NCBI GenBank assembly: GCA_022496185.1
Contig: WTXG01000468.1
Span: forward strand, 1-20,698
DNA from: Multifurca ochricompacta
Lineage: Eukaryota; Basidiomycota; Agaricomycetes; Russulales; Russulaceae
Direction: 5' to 3'
Length of the DNA stretch: 20,698 nucleotides
Shown here piece by piece: positions 1 to 8,406 of this stretch (the first letter of the stretch is position 1; each line of letters begins with the position of its first letter). The notes beneath the pieces were generated by a model. That model searched no databases, had not been told where the DNA came from, and worked only from the letters and a program-made list of their open reading frames with translations. Made by a program: the position numbers and the translations under genes.

Positions 1-413
1 ATCAATTTGTATTACTCAAATAATGGCCGCGTGTATCTATCAGTGTCCATTGCTGCGTAGGGCAGCAACTACTTTTGCATCGCATGGACCGGGTCAGAAC
101 GGTCCGGACTCCTTCTTATCTTATCTATATCTAAGAAGGTCGACTTGCAATAACGCGTGCGCCCTCAGGATGGCTTTCAAACGGTCCGGGATGCCAAAAA
201 TGCGCATCCAGGACACCTCCCACTTTATACGCTTATATGTATGGCCCACGGAAGTTAGCGATTACTTGTACAGCCTGAGAAATCAAAGGTAACATGGTAA
301 AATAGGCACATGATATCTTCTAAGCCAGTCCAGTCCCCCCGGTGGGGTGCACGATGTTGTAGATATTATAGCTCAAGCTGTCGTGACCTTGTTAGAAAAA
401 CGAACCTAGTTTT
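1..413. other. No assignable gene; 3' flank of the transporter gene
   Basis: This stretch lies downstream of the transporter stop codon. I recognise no gene in it. On the minus strand an open stretch from about 266 down to a TAA at 121-123 has coding-like composition and would end in Leu-Leu-Arg-Tyr-Arg, but it has no clear start codon. Only about 150 bp separate it from the transporter stop, and I match it to no family. It may be a gene remnant, an unrecognised terminal exon, or chance. The 9-mer acggtccgg occurs twice, near 100 and 182. The plus-strand open frame at 23-292 resembles nothing and is probably the antisense shadow. Confidence 0.4.
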
Positions 414-2260
414 CTAGGAGGATAGTTTGGGAACCCACCAAAATATGAGAATAAGGAACCCATAGCAGATCAGCGCGAGTGCACCAGTGTTGAGTAACTT
501 GTTCCTGTTCGGATCGTCCTTTGTCAACTGGGATGAACTGTGTCAGGTTGGCCCGTGGAGAATAGCTTGAATCGTTCACCTTCCAGTAGAACAGACCTGG
601 GAGGATGAATGAAATAGTCGTTGAACCCGTAGCCCCGACAAAAGACAGCACTGCACGCCGTCAGCTCGCAGGAATGTATGGTCATTAAAAGGAACACCCA
701 CCCATCTCGAGGTTATCGACGAAATAAGCAATACTAAAGGTACCAGCGACAACCGCAGCCGTTAGTACGGTGTGCTTCAGTGGCGTCATATCGCCTGCTC
801 CGTGCTCATCCTCGACGCCTTCGTGCCCGAACTTGTCAGTCGTTGAACCAAAATGGAACACCTTATCGAGGCAATTCCTGCATGGGTGGACTTGTAGCGG
901 GTACGAGAAGAGGACAAGGATTGCGATGGCAAGCTGCCCAACAGCGATAAATAACGAGGTCGATGGGTACATCGCAATGATGTTTGCGCCGACCTGCATA
1001 GGAACCCTGAATGGGAAGTCGGCATGATATATCAAGCACCCACGTGAGTGCCAAATGTAAGATAGCCGAAGACTGCGATGATTTCGTAGGAGACAGTTGC
1101 GGAGCCAATGGCAGTTCCGATGACAATGTTCATGCGTTTCTGTGAATTGGCCTTAAGCTCATTGAAGATGGGAAAAAGCTGTCCGCCCGTCGGCATGAGT
1201 ACCGTAGCCGAGCTGCCATATAAAAAGATGGACTTTACATTCTGCGCACAGGTGAACGCGAACACTTGGATAGGGAATGTCGAGATGAAGCTAGGCGTAA
1301 ATTTGATTAAATGGATCTCTCCAGGTGGTACCATCCCTTTCAAAGGGCGGAAATAGCATACAATCACAATTAGAACGAGGTATGCTGGAATTGACAAACG
1401 AACAGTTCAGCATTATTCACCGTGTTTCAAGGCATAGGGCACTCACCGCAGGAGAAGAGAGCGATGTAGCTTGTATGTCTAAGGCTGTCTAAACGGCGAA
1501 GAAACGATAATGGCAAGAGCACAACCATTAGAAGACTGATCCAAACACGCCCGCTGAGTGCCCACTCCGGTGGGTTTATATCAGGGGGTGTAAGGTCGTG
1601 ATACAACGATGCGACAACATTCGGAAGGAGAGACTTGATAATGATGAGGTAACTATCCACATCTATCAGCCAGTGCGACCCCACTTCCTGTGCACAATAC
1701 AGCACGCACCTACTGGACACCCCAAAGCACTTGATAGCAATAGCCGCGTCGAAGAAGACAGCCGCACGAGGGAACGTAAGACTTGCGACTGCAAAGAAGG
1801 ACGTGCGGCGGTGCGGTGCCTTGCGTGCGCACGCGGAGAGGAGATACAGACCAAATCCGCCAACGGCACCAGAAAAGACACAGGTCAGCATGCCAGGGAT
1901 GATACCCGCAGAAGCAAGGGCCTATACAAGGTTATGACGACTACAAACGGCGGGGCAGGTACCGAACATACTCGAGGAAAGGTGAGCATGCCTTTGAAAG
2001 CGGTGTCGACAGTTGTAAGAGTGTGATGATAGGGGCGGAGGGAGCACAAAGCACGCACCACTGCCTATGATGGTGTTCGCGAGATTGCCTACGCTGCTCG
2101 TAAGCGTTGCATGACCCTCTTTGTGCGTATCGCTCGCTGCCAGCCCGGTGGTCGAAGCTCTATCCCCGAGCAATGCGCTTCCTTCGTGCTCGTCCGCTCG
2201 ACCGTCATCGACGTCATTGGGCTCTGCGGAAACTGGCACGGCATGATATGTTTGCACCAT
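414..2260 (-). CDS. Vacuolar amino acid transporter, AVT / SLC38-like
   Basis: Predicted 11-helix amino acid/auxin permease of the fungal AVT5/6/7 type, which moves amino acids across the vacuolar membrane. Nine exons read 2260-2059, 1991-1972, 1921-1714, 1662-1447, 1384-1239, 1178-1044, 993-702, 650-580 and 527-414. They join without correction to 467 codons plus stop, a normal length for the family. Family hallmarks are the first-helix motif SSVGNLANTIIGSGMLTFPR, the SYLIIIKSLLPN segment, the helix ending YLVLIVIVCYF, and VGANIIAMYPSTSLFIAVGQ. A hydrophilic acidic tail of about 60 residues precedes the first helix. The first in-frame ATG is at 2260. The frame stays open upstream through an acidic stretch with no ATG, so the true start may differ. 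The acceptor at 1663/1662 is less certain than the others. This gene needs no frame correction, unlike several neighbours. A Gcn4-like site lies 277 bp upstream. Confidence 0.88.
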
Positions 2261-2705
2261 CTCGTAGTGCTCCTCTTCTTCACTATCCAAAGGAATGATG
2301 GATGTGTTGAAAATTGCTAAGGGGTGAGACGAATACTGATGCTGATACTGATAGCGCGTGGTGGATTTGGATGTGGTGTACTGTACAACACCACACGCAG
2401 GTACGGCAGGACGGCAGGATGGCAGTGCGGTGCGGAAATAGGTTCACCCACCCCTACCCCTGATGAAATAAGCAAAACACATGGACATGTGAAAGAAGCC
2501 TCAAAATTAGCCTCAAAATTTTGACAACATAAGCCATGAGTCATGACTGAGACTGAGACTGATACAAGAATATACAAAAATGAAGAAACATGCGACCGTC
2601 CAAAACCAAGCGAGACATCGTTGGGAACGCAGAACGGATAAGTTATGTGTGAAGAAAACAGGAAAAGAGGGGAAAGAAATAACGTCTTGTCTTTTTTTAA
2701 AGGTA
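2261..2705. promoter_or_regulatory. Spacer: transporter upstream region and 3' end of the unknown gene
   Basis: No gene is seen in these 445 bases. Both flanking genes are on the minus strand, so this should hold the transporter promoter and the terminator of the gene to its right. Short repeats occur: agcctcaaaatt twice in tandem near 2498-2521, a run of gactga-like units near 2544-2562, and gcagg/gcggtgcgg repeats near 2398-2440. Open frames here are low-complexity (Ser-Val or Ser-Ile runs) and look non-coding. Confidence 0.5.
2537..2550. promoter_or_regulatory. Possible Gcn4/Cpc1 (AP-1-like) site
   Basis: TGAGTCA at 2537-2543 matches the bZIP site recognised by Gcn4/Cpc1, the activator of general amino acid control in fungi. 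It is followed at once by the near-match TGACTGA (2544-2550). The site is 277 bp upstream of the proposed transporter ATG. Amino-acid-starvation control of this transporter is inference from the motif and position. A seven-base motif also occurs by chance. Confidence 0.35.
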
Positions 2706-4880
2706 TCATACACGCGTCACAACCTCGGCAAGTCGGTTCTTCCTACGCTCGCCGCGCCCCACGCGCTGCTTTCGCAGGTCAGCCATCATCTTCTGGCCAA
2801 GAGGTGATAATTCTGATGATGATGCGGGTGACGGGGCCGATGAGAATAGAGCCCGCTCACGCGAAGGGGTCATTGGTAAACGGGACTTCGGGTTCCCTAA
2901 AGAATCTGTGCTTGAGTGTGAAGTGACAGTGTCGTACAAGAGGGTGAAAGATGACGTACTTAATCCAACACTCTCGCCATTTATGGGGGTGGTATTATTC
3001 TCTTTACCGTCATCTGAACCCAACCCCTTGACGCGTGCTGCGCCTTGACTGTCAGCAACCGCACTCCAAAGATTGGGGATTGGCTTTCTCGAGCCATTTG
3101 ACGCATTGCGACGGTGTCCATGACGGATCTGTACTGGCGCAAATCCGACGTCCTGTTTGGAAGCGACAGGCGGGGGGAGGGAACAGCGGGGGTACGCCCA
3201 GAAATATTAGTCGACGACCGAAGCACGTCACCATCGTGTGCTGGAATTAGAGTCGGTTTGACAAGTTCCCTTGGAGGAGAGGAAAACAGATTAGTTTCAG
3301 ATGCGGGTGTAAGCGTGCTACTTGGGATCTGAAGGCTGCTTCGTCCACGAGGTATGCGGCTGGAGCGGGTAGCAATGGCTGTCACAGTAAGTTGGCCTGC
3401 ACGGGAACTTTCCGGCAGTTTCCCGTGAGCGACGGGTATGCGTGTGTGATTGAGAATGGTCGCGGTGTGTGGAGGATCAGCTAGGATGGAGCCGATAGAG
3501 GATGGTGTATTGGTTGTAGGAGAAACCCCTGCCGGTTGTAAAACACCCAAATGTGGTGACTGCTTGCAGTTTGAAGGTGTTGCCGGTATAGTACAGACCA
3601 AGCTTGTTGATGACTCGAGTCCCCGGGTAGTGGCGGGCATGGCCAACTGTGTTTCTGTGTCCAGATTTTGTGGGCATCGTTTTTCCAAGAGGAATCCAAA
3701 CACTTCTGCAGCTGGCCGGATCTCATGTTCGGTGGTGCGCTTTGAAGCCAGAACCGGGTTCTCATCGGATGTATAGCTGAGTTCCACAGCCATGGAAGAA
3801 ATGGCAGGAGAAACGTTGAGATGAGCGGATTGGGGGATGTCGGAGGACGACGAAATATCAAGACCATCGCCATGGGGAACGCAATTGCCGATGGTCAAGT
3901 CTCTGGGAGTCTCTAGGTAGAATGAAGAGGCTGTGGATTCGATGTCACTCCGTCCGACTTCCCTGCAGGCACCAGAGATATCAGCAAAAAGCCAATTTTA
4001 AAATTGGACCCAGTCGTACCGAAGAAAACCTTCAGCCCACGATATATCGCCCTCTGTGGTGCTGGAACGTCCTGTTGATTCTGGGTTACCGAGCAACTGG
4101 CGAAGGGTTGAACCGCCTCGCTTGACCTGAGCACGACCGTCTTTGGAAGATTCTTTCTCAGCGGCAGATGGGGTATTTGAAAACACTCTGCTGTCAAGGC
4201 GCCCTTGATTGTCGTACATATCAAGTAAGCTTGCGACTGATGGATCCTGTCTTAGCATGTGCAAACGGTTTTGGTCTTTGGGAGTGACAGGTGGAAACCT
4301 AGGCACTTGGCTAGATGGGTTCGCCAACTCATGAGAAGAACGTCTAGGCGTGTCAAGAGGTGGGTTCGCATTAGGAAATTCTGTAAGTGCTTCAACTCTC
4401 CTGTCACGAATGGTGACGGTGTATGTACGGCGTGTCTGTATGCTTGCAGAACGGCGCGGAGGATCCCTCTGCGTCTGTGTCTGACTTAGGCTGTTAATAG
4501 GATGTGCTAATACACATTCTTGAAAGTCAGAGGCGCTCGCACTCAAATACTAGCAGGACTGCTCACGGAGGGGTGGCAGAGAAGAGTAGTCAACCTCGTT
4601 AACCACAGCATACCGGAGAGAGGACGATCGCAGAAGGCGGCTAGCGACTTCTTCTTGTTCCTGTTGCTGCCTGCGCATCTCTTCTCTACTTAAAGGGGGA
4701 GCAGTATGCGTCTCGGCGGTACGACGCTTCTTGCTCCTCCTGCTTCCTAGGGATAAAATTTCTGAAAAAAGCCCATTGTGACTGTACAAGAGACGTAAGA
4801 TCGTAAGGTGTCGTGGAATAAAGTGTCGTGAAAAGAGATTTGAAGAGACGACGTGTGTGCCTTGCCCAGATGAGGCTCAA
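2706..4880 (-). CDS. Unknown Ser/Pro-rich, mostly disordered protein with KEN box
   Basis: I do not recognise the family. Three exons (4880-4567, 4518-4020, 3962-2706) give about 689 residues after two frame corrections, near 4748 (one extra base) and 3046-3053 (one missing base). The start MSLIWARHTRRL at 4880 is the only ATG that leads well into the first exon. Residues 1-45 look folded (ending WAFFRNFIP). A basic, nuclear-signal-like stretch (GSRRSKKRR) and a Gln/Glu-rich helix (REEMRRQQQEQEE) follow. The rest is low in hydrophobic residues, with roughly 18 Ser/Thr-Pro sites including CDK-type TPRR, SPPR and TPSR. There is a KEN motif at 3005-2997 (about residue 590). The C-terminus ends in a basic helix (LGQKMMADLRKQR). 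A cell-cycle-regulated nuclear protein is a reasonable guess, not a finding. Confidence 0.65.
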
Positions 4881-5085
4881 GAGCGAGATTCGGCAAAACT
4901 CAACTCAACTCTCACTTTCAACTTTCAACTTTCAACTTTCATTCAAAATAATGACAAACACGCAAGACGCGCTACAGAAAGAGTCACGTGAACAGGAATG
5001 GATATTTGACTTTTTTTTGACACTTTGGCATTTTCATCCTCACCACTACTCATATGTCATTAGAAAAGAAAACACAACATCCTGC
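4881..5085. promoter_or_regulatory. Divergent promoter between the unknown gene and the DUF202 gene
   Basis: About 205 bp separate two genes transcribed outward. The interval holds a 7-bp tandem repeat (4914-4941), a TCACGTGA palindrome at 4984-4991 that matches the CACGTG bHLH/Cbf1-type core, and a T8 run near 5012. Promoter function is inferred from the divergent arrangement. Confidence 0.45.
4914..4941. repeat. Four tandem copies of ACTTTCA
   Basis: Four perfect head-to-tail copies of the 7-mer ACTTTCA lie at 4914-4920, 4921-4927, 4928-4934 and 4935-4941. They are preceded by looser caact/ctcact units from about 4898. The array sits between two divergent starts, about 35-60 bp upstream of the unknown gene's ATG and 145-170 bp upstream of the DUF202 ATG. 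It may be a simple microsatellite or a multi-copy factor-binding site. Confidence 0.85.
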
Positions 5086-5539
5086 ATGCAAACATCGATC
5101 GAGAATTACGGCAGCACCGCTCGCGATTACTGCATGCTTGAGAGGAATTTTCTCTCCCATGCAAGGCTGGGGCTGCTCTTGATGCTTCTCGCCTCCTCAG
5201 CCTTGCTCAATGCGCGCCTTCCTGGCCCAGAAAATCCAGGGGAACACGAGAAGCAACAGAATCATGGGCTTGATATTCCTTTGGCCTCCATCGAGGTTGC
5301 TGCGGCGCTCATTGTAATTGGTACGGGTTGTTGGGAGTATGAGTCTGGGATTCGTGACATGCGCGCCAGGCGAGCCTTTTTGGTTTCAACAGAGTAAGCG
5401 TTCCGATCTGACCGTAATCTACTGAGGATGGCGCTCATTCTACGGAAGGCCCCACTTTATCATCATGTTAGTTATCGCTGCCGTGGTTTTCACGATATGC
5501 GTCGTCTTACTCGTTCATGACGAAGAGATTGGAGTTTAA
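5086..5539 (+). CDS. DUF202 domain small membrane protein
   Basis: Two exons (5086-5393 and 5449-5539) join across a 55-nt GT-AG intron into 132 residues. The domain signature NYGSTARDYCMLERNFLSHA is followed by helix 1 (LGLLLMLLASSALL), a polar loop, helix 2 (ASIEVAAALIVIGTGC) and the conserved SGIRDMRARRAFLV segment. The spliced exon supplies helix 3 (IIMLVIAAVVFTICVVLL) and an acidic end. Fungal DUF202 proteins have this three-helix layout; their biochemical role is not established. I chose the ATG at 5086 because it gives a short tail just before the domain. The frame is open upstream to ATGs at 4951 and 4828, which would add unconserved-looking sequence. An AATAAA is at 5681. Confidence 0.82.
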
Positions 5540-5874
5540 CTATCAGTGTATATATATATATACCTAATACCTGTTCATATATTATAATGATAGGATATAA
5601 ACACGAAAATTGAACAGTTGTACAATTGTGTCGTGGCGCACTACATGAAACTGATCACGTCAGGTAGGCCCCGCCCTACTAATAAATCTAAGCGACCTTG
5701 ACATCGTGTCTCGTCCTGTCTGTCACTGTCCAATAAGCGAAGCGGTCAACTCGTACTTGCTCGCCTCCCTCGTTCCTTCTCTCTCTCCCCTTTCCACCAA
5801 CCCATTCTTTATTTCATTGGGCTGCCTTCATATCCCATCTTTCTTTCCAGTCATATTAACGACGTCACGCGATC
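5540..5874. promoter_or_regulatory. Spacer with (TA)n run and CT-rich MTHFR promoter
   Basis: No gene is seen. The first part should be the 3' region of the DUF202 gene: a short TA dinucleotide run near 5550-5562, AT-rich sequence, and AATAAA at 5681-5686. The second part, about 5755-5810, is strongly pyrimidine-rich on the plus strand, as is common at core promoters of filamentous fungi. It leads to the MTHFR ATG at 5875. A TGACGT-type element in reverse orientation (acgtca) lies just before the start, at about 5861. Confidence 0.45.
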
Positions 5875-8016
5875 ATGAAAATTAGTCAAAAATCCAGCAA
5901 TCTACCAAGGAGGGTAAGGTATGGTGGTCATTCGAATATTTCCCTCCTCGCACGGCCCAGGTATGTTTCCAGTCCGTCAGATGTAGGGCTTTTTGTCCCT
6001 CATCTAGTTATTTCAGGGTCTTCAAAATCTTCTCGACCGTATAGAGCGCATGCGAGGTCTCGGTCCAGAGTTCATCGACATCACATGGTGGGCTCTGTCA
6101 CCTGCCATATCCTGTCGGAAAGACTGAGTTCACAGTATAGGAATGCCGGGGACGGACGTCTGATTTGACTACTGAGCTCGTCAAGACGTGCCAGAGCACA
6201 ATCGGAATTGAGACGTGCATGCATCTGACCTGTACAAATATGCCCTCAGAGAAGGTGGACATCGCTCTGCGCGTATGTGCTTCGCTGTCCATTGGGTGCT
6301 CGGCTTATTTTTGTTGCAGGAGGCAAAGTTGTCAGGTTGTCGTAATATTCTCGCCTTGCGTGGCGACCCGCCGCGGAAAAGATGACTGGGAAGCTGTCGA
6401 GGGTGGCTTTGAGCATGGGTTGACCTTGTACGGTACATCCGGAAGGAGTACGGCAATTACTTTGACATCGCTGTTGCCGGTTACCGCAAACCCACACGCT
6501 CCCGCCAGAGGAACGCGCCAGGAGATGACATACCTGAAGGAGAAGGTTGAAGCCGGCGCAGATTTTATTTTCACCCAGATGTTTTACGACGGTGACATGT
6601 TCATCGATTGGGCCCACACCGTTCGTGCTGCGGGTATAACAGTTCCGATCGTACCGGGATTATGCCGATTCAGACTTGGAATGGCTTCCTGCGTGCGGCT
6701 ACTGCCGTCGCAAAAACGATCATTCCACAGTCATACCTTGATGCGCTCGAGCCATACAAGAACAACGACGAAAAGGTGCGCGAGATTGGTACCAAGCTCG
6801 TTGCAGACATGTGCCGGAAGATCCTGGCAGCGCCCATCGGTGTCCAAGGTCTCCACTTTTATACTATGAATCTCGAGCGTGGGACACGCTTGCTCCTGGA
6901 GGAACTGCACCTCGTTCCTCGCATCGAGACGCTCAAACCCCTTCCATGGCGCCAAGTGAGATACTCTCCCCTGTTACACCACTTCAATTTGATTGGCCTG
7001 TAAATTATGTAGTCACTCACGCCCGCACGACGGTCGGAAACCATTCGTCCGATCTTCTGGGCAAACCGCACCAAGTCGTACCTCTCCCGCACGGAAGATT
7101 GGGACGAGTACCCCAATGGTCGATTTGGGGACTCGCGCAGCCCTGCGTATGGCGAACTAGACGGCTATGGTGTCTCCCTCAAACAAACTGTGTGGTCCCT
7201 TTGCATATCATGATACTTCCGCTTAACTGTTTCCTCTTGTAGAGAGAAGACGCAATCAAACTTTGGGGCCACCCCACGACCTTCAAGGAGATTACGGACC
7301 TTTTCGAGAAGTTTTGTTTGAACCAGCTGTCCGCACTGCCTTGGTCAGACCAGCCCGTGCTCAGCGAGACGTCCGTCATTGCGCAACAGCTGGCAAGGAT
7401 CAACAGACTTGGTTTCCTCACGATCAACTCCCAACCAGCCGTGAACGGTGAGCGCAGTGACGATAAGACCTTCGGCTGGGGACCAAGCAACGGGTATGTG
7501 TACCAGAAAGCGTACCTCGAGTTCTTTGCATCCCCTGAGCTACTGGATGCGCTCATCCCTCACATCGAGCGCGATACCGGGATCACATATTATATAACGA
7601 ACAGACGCGGGGATTTGCGCACGAACACAACGAGCGAGGGGCCTAACGCCGTCACATGGGGCGTTTTCCCCGGCAAGGAGGTTATTCAACCTACCATTGT
7701 GGAGGCGATCAGCTTCATGGCGTGGAAGGTGTGTTGGCTACAAGCGTCGGGTATCCACTCTCTGATATCACCACGTACAGGACGAGGCATATGAGCTAGG
7801 CCACCAGTGGGCGAAGGTCTATGAGCCAGGCTCGCCTTCACGCAAAATAATTTCTGAATTGTGGACAATGCGTTACTCGTCAACATCGTGCAAAATGACT
7901 TTCATTCACCCGACAATATCTTTGAACCCTTCTTCAAGCTTGAGGAAGAGTTTTCCACCCGCCGTACGATCACCGCCAATGACCATGCCCTCATTACCAA
8001 CGGTCATGCGAACTAA
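5875..8016 (+). CDS. Methylenetetrahydrofolate reductase (MTHFR), frame broken at 8 places
   Basis: Flavoenzyme that reduces 5,10-methylene- to 5-methyl-tetrahydrofolate, the methyl donor for methionine synthesis. Six introns (5961-6016, 6088-6140, 6273-6319, 6956-7012, 7190-7242, 7729-7780) plus nine restored bases give 610 residues, normal for the eukaryotic two-domain enzyme. The catalytic barrel shows [12 protein letters not shown] (catalytic Glu near residue 21), [39 protein letters not shown] and VPGIMPIQ-type sequence. The C-terminal SAM-binding regulatory half includes [32 protein letters not shown] and [11 protein letters not shown]. Frame breaks lie at runs 5888-5892 (A), 6148-6151 (G), 6375-6376 (G, two bases), 6422 (G), 6484-6485 (C), 6518-6519 (C), 6656-6658 (G) and 7861 (G). 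All are apparent deletions, and protein similarity resumes at once after each. Fungi carry two MTHFR paralogs (Met12/Met13 type); I cannot say which this is. Identity is near certain; functionality depends on whether the breaks are real. Confidence 0.9.
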
Positions 8017-8406
8017 CATCGACCCCTTGCAGTCCTTACTAACAACCCTCGTCACCTCCCTCACTCATATATTTTGGATCTGCTACTTAATTCTACGCAT
8101 CGGGTTCAACCCCCGGTAGTTCAACACTTGCTTTTGTACTTTGCATCTCTACACGCCGCAATCCCTATCTTCACCTGCATCAACTGCATTTCTCATGAAG
8201 CTTCTTGTGTCTTACCCGCTACGGCTCAGCTGGCTTGTTCGAAAAATCACGAAATCACATCATTGCGCTTGCGCACACACCACCACAGCCTCCGCGAGAT
8301 GATGAAAGAACGAAAGAAAGAACAATAAAAAGATGCAGTTTACGCGACACATATACCGCATATTTACACTACCAGTGCACAAGTGCGCGTAAGACTTGTG
8401 CACGGA
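8017..8406. other. Convergent 3' spacer between MTHFR and ELMO genes
   Basis: These 390 bases lie between two converging stop codons and contain no gene I can support. AATAAA on the plus strand at 8324-8329, after a purine-rich gaaagaa repeat (about 8305-8322), could serve as the MTHFR polyadenylation signal. It is about 300 bp from the stop codon. Open frames here are short and unlike known proteins. Confidence 0.5.

Noticed and set aside
23..292. 89-codon plus-strand open frame
   Set aside because: No recognisable domain, unlikely composition, and antisense to a better-looking minus-strand stretch; likely a shadow.
1108..1356. Plus-strand open frame opposite the transporter
   Set aside because: Antisense shadow of exons with clear membrane-helix coding on the minus strand.
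2317..2713. Minus-strand open frames in the transporter upstream region
   Set aside because: Low-complexity Ser-Val and Ser-Ile runs from simple repeats, no conserved features.
3450..3776. Plus-strand open frame opposite the unknown Ser/Pro-rich gene
   Set aside because: Antisense shadow; the minus-strand frame joins across good splice sites into one long protein.
4828..5085. N-terminal extension of the DUF202 gene from upstream ATGs
   Set aside because: The added sequence includes the ACTTTCA array and a T8 run and looks like promoter or leader; the domain begins just after 5086.
6165..6869. Long uninterrupted plus-strand frame in MTHFR taken as a separate gene
   Set aside because: It reads through an intron (6273-6319) and switches frame relative to conserved MTHFR sequence several times; it is an artefact of the frame breaks.
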